The notes beneath the pieces were generated by a model that did not search any database, was not told the DNA's origin, and worked only from the letters and a program-made list of their open reading frames with translations. This document shows, one piece after another, positions 60,147 through 64,000 of a stretch of DNA of 64,000 nucleotides (its first letter is position 1; each line of letters begins with the position of its first letter). The position numbers were made by a program, and so were the translations under genes. The DNA is taken from the NCBI RefSeq assembly GCF_042647465.1, contig NZ_JBHRVN010000004.1; one strand, written 5' to 3'. Source of the stretch: Wagnerdoeblera intermedia (GTDB taxonomy: Bacteria; Pseudomonadota; Alphaproteobacteria; Rhodobacterales; Rhodobacteraceae).

Positions 60147-60956
60147 TCAGGGCCGCAGAAATTTGGCACCGGTTGAGGCTTTGGGCTCGTCCGTCATCTG
60201 CGGAAGACTGCCTGCGGGGCGGCGGTGAAATTCCTCATCGCTCAGGGCGGATTTCAAAACCGGGATCACCCCTTCAAGATCGCTGCCAAGCGCCACTTTG
60301 CGCCCCTCCAGCTCTGCCTTTGCCGCCACCACCGAAACCACCTCCGCCAGACCGTCGCTTCGCAGCGAAAAGACGGGTGCCCCTGAAGAGCCGAAATCCA
60401 CATCGCAGGACATCACCAGCATGCCCGACTGACGGCTCAGGACATGGCACAGATCCTGCAGCGAGGCGGCCTCAGAGCGGTCGCGCGCATAAGAAACCAC
60501 CCCCACCTCCGCCCCCCGCTCGGGGCTCTTGCCGGTGTCATAGGGTTTCAGCGACGGCAGCCGGATCGGCTGATCCAGTTCCAGCAGGGCAATGTCGTAA
60601 CGGACGCGGGAGGCGTCCTCTTCCGGCGACCAGAGGTAATCGGGATGCGCCGCCGCCCGGCGGATCTGGCGATAAGCGGCGGCGCGGCCATTGCGCCATC
60701 CGGCTCGAAACTCCATCCGGGTGACGGGGACCGGCGCGCCGCTCTCCCGCTCGCGCAGGCAATGGGCGGCGGTCAGGATCAGATCCGGTGCAATCAGGGC
60801 TGCCGTGCAAAAGCCCGTGCCGCCCAGATCCAGACGCCCCACCGCTTCCCAGCCGCGGCTGTCGGTCCCGGTTTCCAGCCGTCTGAGCCCCTCCGCCCCG
60901 GCGGGCGCGGCGAGGCCGGCCAGAAGGCCGAAGAAAAGGGCGGCAGGCTTCAGCAC
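60147..60956 (-). CDS. Secreted trypsin-like serine protease
   Basis: 269 residues with a signal peptide (about 1-21, ending AGAEG). The catalytic triad is complete: His in LTAAHC, Asp in YDIALLEL, and Ser in GSSGAPVF (GDSGG in trypsin, GSSGA here). Extra cysteines (GFCTAAL, AAHC, LCHVLS, MSCDV) probably form disulfides. The start is GTG at 60956; no strong ribosome-binding site is seen. It is convergent with the DUF6478 gene and lies 39 bases beyond the glcF stop. Confidence 0.85.
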   Translation of the reverse strand: MLKPAALFFGLLAGLAAPAGAEGLRRLETGTDSRGWEAVGRLDLGGTGFCTAALIAPDLILTAAHCLRERESGAPVPVTRMEFRAGWRNGRAAAYRQIRRAAAHPDYLWSPEEDASRVRYDIALLELDQPIRLPSLKPYDTGKSPERGAEVGVVSYARDRSEAASLQDLCHVLSRQSGMLVMSCDVDFGSSGAPVFSLRSDGLAEVVSVVAAKAELEGRKVALGSDLEGVIPVLKSALSDEEFHRRPAGSLPQMTDEPKASTGAKFLRP

Positions 60957-60995
60957 GTCTTTCGTCTTTCTTGGCGCCCTGCGGCAGGGTCCGGT

Positions 60996-62297
60996 TCAGC
61001 TCCGCTCGCTGAGGGCAGGCGGTTTGGGTCCGCCCGTCGCCCAGTCCAGAAGCTCTGCCGTATGAACGACCGGAACCCGGCTGGCGTTCCCGATCTGCAT
61101 CATACAGCCGAGGTTTCCCGCCGCAATCACATCAGGCCGGCGCGCTTCGAGCTTTGCGACCTTATCCGCCTGCAACCTATGAGAGATTTCGGGCTGCAAC
61201 AGATTGTAGGTCCCGGCAGAGCCGCAGCACAGGTGCGGATCCGCCGGTTCGCGCACCGTGAAGCCTGCCTTTTGCAAAAGCTCCCTGGGAAGGCTGCGGA
61301 TCTGCTGGCCATGCTGCAGAGAGCAGGCCGAATGATAGGCGATGGTCAGCGCCTCCGGGGCGGCACTGCCCTCGGCCAGGCCTGCGCGGTCCACCCATTC
61401 GGTCACATCCCCGGCCAGGGCCGCAACAGTGGCAGCATCCTGTGCAAGCTCCGGATCCTCGCGGAAGAGGTGGCCATAGTCCTTCACCGTTGTGCCGCAG
61501 CCGGAGGTATTGATGATAATCCCGTCCAGCCCCGCGCCCCTGACCTCTGTCATGAAGGCGCGGATGGTGGCGGCAGCGCTGGCCTTTGCTTCCGCCTCGC
61601 GGCCCATGTGATGGGTCAGCGCCCCGCAGCAGCCCGCGCCTTTCACCACCACCACCTCAGCCCCCAGCCGCGTCAGAAGGCGGATGGTGGCGTCATTGAT
61701 ATCGGTGTTGAGCGCCCGCTGCGCACAGCCGGTCAGCAGGGCAAGCCGCAGCTTCTGCGTCCCTTTTGCCGGAAAGCTTTGCGGATCATCATTGCGCGAG
61801 ACGGGGGGCAGTCGGGTGGGCACCATGTCCAGCATGGCCCGCAGACGCGGATCGGGCATCAGCCCGCGCAAGGGCCTTGCCAGCCGCCCCAGCCCGAGGG
61901 CGAGGCGAAAGCGCATCGGGTGCGGCAGCACCTTCGCAATCAGGCTGCGCAGCGCGCGCTCAGCCAGCGGGCGCTTCCAGGTCGCCTCAATATGGGCGCG
62001 CGCGTGGTCAACCAGATGCATGTAATTCACCCCCGAGGGGCAGGTGGTGCGGCAGGACAGGCACGACAGGCAGCGGTCGATATGCTGAACGGTCTTTGCA
62101 TCTGCCGGCCGGCCCTCTTCGAGCATCTCTTTGATGAGATAGATCCGGCCGCGCGGGCCGTCCGCCTCATCTCCCAGAAGTTGATAGGTGGGGCAGGTGG
62201 CCGTGCAAAATCCGCAGTGAACGCAGGCGCGCAGCTGTTTATCGGCCTCGCGCAGGTCAAGGTTGGTGAGTTGCTCAGGGGTAAAGCGGGTCTGCAT
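60996..62297 (-). CDS. glcF: Glycolate oxidase iron-sulfur subunit
   Basis: 433 residues. Two [4Fe-4S] motifs are near the N-terminus: CVHCGFCTATCP (25-36) and CLSCLSCRTTCP. Two cysteine-rich CCG-type domains follow, including AGCCGALTHH and LCCGSAGTYNLL. GlcF passes electrons from the flavin subunits of glycolate dehydrogenase to the quinone pool. Glycolate arises, for example, from ureidoglycolate or photorespiration-like routes. It starts one base after the glcE stop. Confidence 0.95.
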   Translation of the reverse strand: MQTRFTPEQLTNLDLREADKQLRACVHCGFCTATCPTYQLLGDEADGPRGRIYLIKEMLEEGRPADAKTVQHIDRCLSCLSCRTTCPSGVNYMHLVDHARAHIEATWKRPLAERALRSLIAKVLPHPMRFRLALGLGRLARPLRGLMPDPRLRAMLDMVPTRLPPVSRNDDPQSFPAKGTQKLRLALLTGCAQRALNTDINDATIRLLTRLGAEVVVVKGAGCCGALTHHMGREAEAKASAAATIRAFMTEVRGAGLDGIIINTSGCGTTVKDYGHLFREDPELAQDAATVAALAGDVTEWVDRAGLAEGSAAPEALTIAYHSACSLQHGQQIRSLPRELLQKAGFTVREPADPHLCCGSAGTYNLLQPEISHRLQADKVAKLEARRPDVIAAGNLGCMMQIGNASRVPVVHTAELLDWATGGPKPPALSERS

Positions 62298-62298
62298 C

Positions 62299-63438
62299 TC
62301 AGGCCTTCTGCGGTGGGGTGTCGGGCGAAAACAGCCCCTTAGGATCATATTTCGCGGCAATGGCGGCACTGAGACGGGCCGTGACCGGATCTTCAGGCTG
62401 GCGCAGGGCCAGGCCCGCGGGAAGATCAGAGGGCGCCTTCAACAGCCTTGCATGACCGCCCTCAACGGCTGCTCTGGCCTGAAGCGCGCGCAAAAGCGCG
62501 GGCGCATCGGCGGCGCGACAGCCGACAGAGAGCCAGCCCCCGCCCAGATCGCTCAGCACCTGCGCGGCGGCCGTTTGCGCGATCACCTCCAGCAGCCCCG
62601 GCATATGCGAGGGGCGGGCGGAGTGGCGGATCACCGCCTCAGCCCCGCTCAGCGGTGTCAGATCGCGGATATCTGCCCAAAGGGCGGCTGATGCCGCGCC
62701 CTCCATCAGCGTCACATCGCCATGTGCGAGCCGCTCGCGCAGTTTTGCGCTGCGGTAGCGGGTCTGCTCGTCAAACCCTTCAAGCCGCAGCCAGACCCGG
62801 CCCGCTGCGGGATCTGACGCCGCCCCTGAGAGATCCCAGGGCGAGGTCAGCGCCCGTGCCATGACGGCGGCCTGATCGCGGGCGGGAATGCCCTCCAGCA
62901 CCAGCGTTACCTCCGTCTCCGGCAGCGGCTGCAGGCGGAACGACAGCTCACTGAGGACGCCGATACGACCCTCGCTGCCGGCCAGCAGCTTCACCAGATC
63001 ATAGCCGGTGACATTCTTCATCACCCGGCCGCCGTTTTTCACCACCCGACCGGTGCCATCCACAAAGCGCAGGCCTATCAGGCAGTCGCGGCAGGCTCCC
63101 GCCTGCAGTCGTCCCGGCCCCGAGGCATTGAGCGCCGCAACGCCGCCGATGGTCGAAAGGCCGCTGCGCCCCTGAAGCGCTGCGAAATCCGGCGGATCAA
63201 AGGGCAGGCGCTGACGCTCAGCCGCCAGCAGGCTGCGGATCTGTGCAAGCGGCGTCCCGGCCTGCACCACCAGGGTGAGTGCCGCGGGCTCATAAAGCGT
63301 GATGCCCGTCAGGCCGCGGGTCTCCAGAACAGCGCCCCGGGCCGGAAAAAGACTGCGGGTGCCGCCGCCCCGGATCTGCATCGGCGCGCTCGCAGTGGCG
63401 AGAAGGTCGGCGAGTTCGGCTTCAGACTGCGGGATCAT
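62299..63438 (-). CDS. glcE: Glycolate oxidase FAD-binding subunit
   Basis: 379 residues, FAD-linked oxidase of the VAO fold. The FAD-binding core is seen as MQIRGGGTRSLFPARG, STIGGVAALNASGPGRLQAG and KNVTGYDLVKLLAGSEG. It is shorter than GlcD, as expected for GlcE. It overlaps the glcD stop by 4 bases and is followed at once by glcF, so the three subunits are cotranscribed. Confidence 0.94.
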   Translation of the reverse strand: MIPQSEAELADLLATASAPMQIRGGGTRSLFPARGAVLETRGLTGITLYEPAALTLVVQAGTPLAQIRSLLAAERQRLPFDPPDFAALQGRSGLSTIGGVAALNASGPGRLQAGACRDCLIGLRFVDGTGRVVKNGGRVMKNVTGYDLVKLLAGSEGRIGVLSELSFRLQPLPETEVTLVLEGIPARDQAAVMARALTSPWDLSGAASDPAAGRVWLRLEGFDEQTRYRSAKLRERLAHGDVTLMEGAASAALWADIRDLTPLSGAEAVIRHSARPSHMPGLLEVIAQTAAAQVLSDLGGGWLSVGCRAADAPALLRALQARAAVEGGHARLLKAPSDLPAGLALRQPEDPVTARLSAAIAAKYDPKGLFSPDTPPQKA

Positions 63439-64000
63439 GCGCGGCCCTCGCGGCGGCTTTGCGAGACAGTGAGCGGAAAGACCTTGGCGGCATTCAAAAG
63501 CCAGTGCGGGTCAAAGACATCCTTGATCTGCATCTGCGCCTCCAGATCCGCCGGGGCAAACTGCACCTCCATCAGATCGCGCTTTTCCACGCCCACGCCG
63601 TGTTCTCCGGTCAGGCAGCCGCCGACTTCGACGCAGAGCCGAAGGATATCAGCCCCAAGCGCCTCGCAGCGGGCGAGGTCTTCGGAATCATTGGCGTTAT
63701 AGAGGATCAGCGGATGCATATTGCCGTCGCCTGCGTGAAAGACATTGGCAACCTTCAGCCCGTATCCGGCGGAAAGCTCAGCAATCCGGCGCAGAACGAA
63801 GGAGAGTTCACTGACCGGGATCGTGCCGTCGAGGCACATGTAATCCGCCATCTGTCCCATGGCGCCGAACGCCGATTTGCGGCCCAGCCAGATGCGCCGG
63901 GCCTCATCTTCAGAGCGGGCTTCGCGGATCTCTACGGGGGCGAAGTCGCGGGCAATTTTGCTGATGCGGGCAAGCTGCGCGGCCATTTCTTCCTCTGCGC
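63435..64000 (-). CDS. glcD: Glycolate oxidase subunit GlcD, N-terminal part beyond the window
   Basis: The last 188 codons of glcD; the frame is open at the right edge (an internal ATG at 63986 is not the start). Visible C-terminal blocks of the VAO-family oxidase include WLGRKSAFGAMGQMA, NVFHAGDGNMHPLILY (FAD/substrate His cluster) and TGEHGVGVEKRDLM, then DPHWLLNAAKVFP. The catalytic subunit that oxidises glycolate to glyoxylate. Confidence 0.95.
   Translation of the reverse strand, partial: AEEEMAAQLARISKIARDFAPVEIREARSEDEARRIWLGRKSAFGAMGQMADYMCLDGTIPVSELSFVLRRIAELSAGYGLKVANVFHAGDGNMHPLILYNANDSEDLARCEALGADILRLCVEVGGCLTGEHGVGVEKRDLMEVQFAPADLEAQMQIKDVFDPHWLLNAAKVFPLTVSQSRREGRA

Noticed and set aside
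60444..62342. A 632-codon open frame on the plus strand
   Set aside because: It lies antisense to glcF and the protease gene, whose families are certain; its composition (many H, R, Q, G) is the typical mirror of GC-rich coding DNA.

Overview
This is a gene-dense, high-GC stretch of chromosome from an alphaproteobacterium. It most likely belongs to the Rhodobacterales (Rhodobacter/Paracoccus-like). The evidence is the MoxR-DUF58-DUF4159 locus, the DUF6478-type and core-2-like glycosyltransferase genes, the zinc-ribbon gene divergent from ftsEX, tight ATGA operon overlaps and GC-rich terminators. I found no rRNA, tRNA, CRISPR array, transposase or phage gene. Most of the window is core metabolism and envelope biology, with two accessory stretches of note.

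Layout. 1-6 kb: a glycosyltransferase-like gene cut by the window edge, miaB, two secreted proteins sharing a Cys/Trp-rich module, then phoH-ybeY-corC. 6-16 kb: threonine aldolase, a YcgN protein, a queuosine-precursor transporter, acetyltransferases, an inositol monophosphatase, a lysine-2,3-aminomutase-like radical SAM enzyme, an MFS transporter and alr-mlaE-mlaF. 16-20.5 kb: a PhaA-type thiolase, then a decayed pyrimidine-catabolism locus. That locus has a RutR-like operator, an in-frame chimera of two hydrolase genes, an intact SDR gene, a dead ABC ATPase and a frameshifted substrate-binding protein. 20.5-31.6 kb: adenosine kinase-nth, an Ada-like alkyltransferase, an OmpA lipoprotein, argB, sixA, and a divisome/lipid A run (ftsE-ftsX-plsC-waaA-lpxK).

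31.7-42 kb is a purine (urate) breakdown island. A permease, ureidoglycolate lyase, ureidoglycine aminohydrolase and a PuuE-UraD fusion lie on the minus strand. They are divergent from hydroxyisourate hydrolase, an acetyltransferase and a complete five-gene Liv-type ABC importer. Uricase and the allantoate-cleaving enzyme are not in the window. 42-48.8 kb: zapE, a sulfotransferase divergent from a core-2-like glycosyltransferase, a HIT protein, 2,4-dienoyl-CoA reductase and a DUF1285 protein. 48.9-55.6 kb: a four-gene MoxR/DUF58/DUF4159/Bat-like operon. 55.6-64 kb: M23 peptidase, pterin dehydratase, ilvD, a lipoprotein, a DUF6478 protein, a trypsin-like protease and glcDEF, with glcD cut by the window edge.

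The most informative observations are the deletion-built chimera and relic operator at 17966-20442, the duplicated DPDGC module at 2427-3415, and a strongly initiated minute reading frame with an in-frame UGA at 7675-7797. All assignments come from reading the sequence and recalling family motifs; no database search was run.
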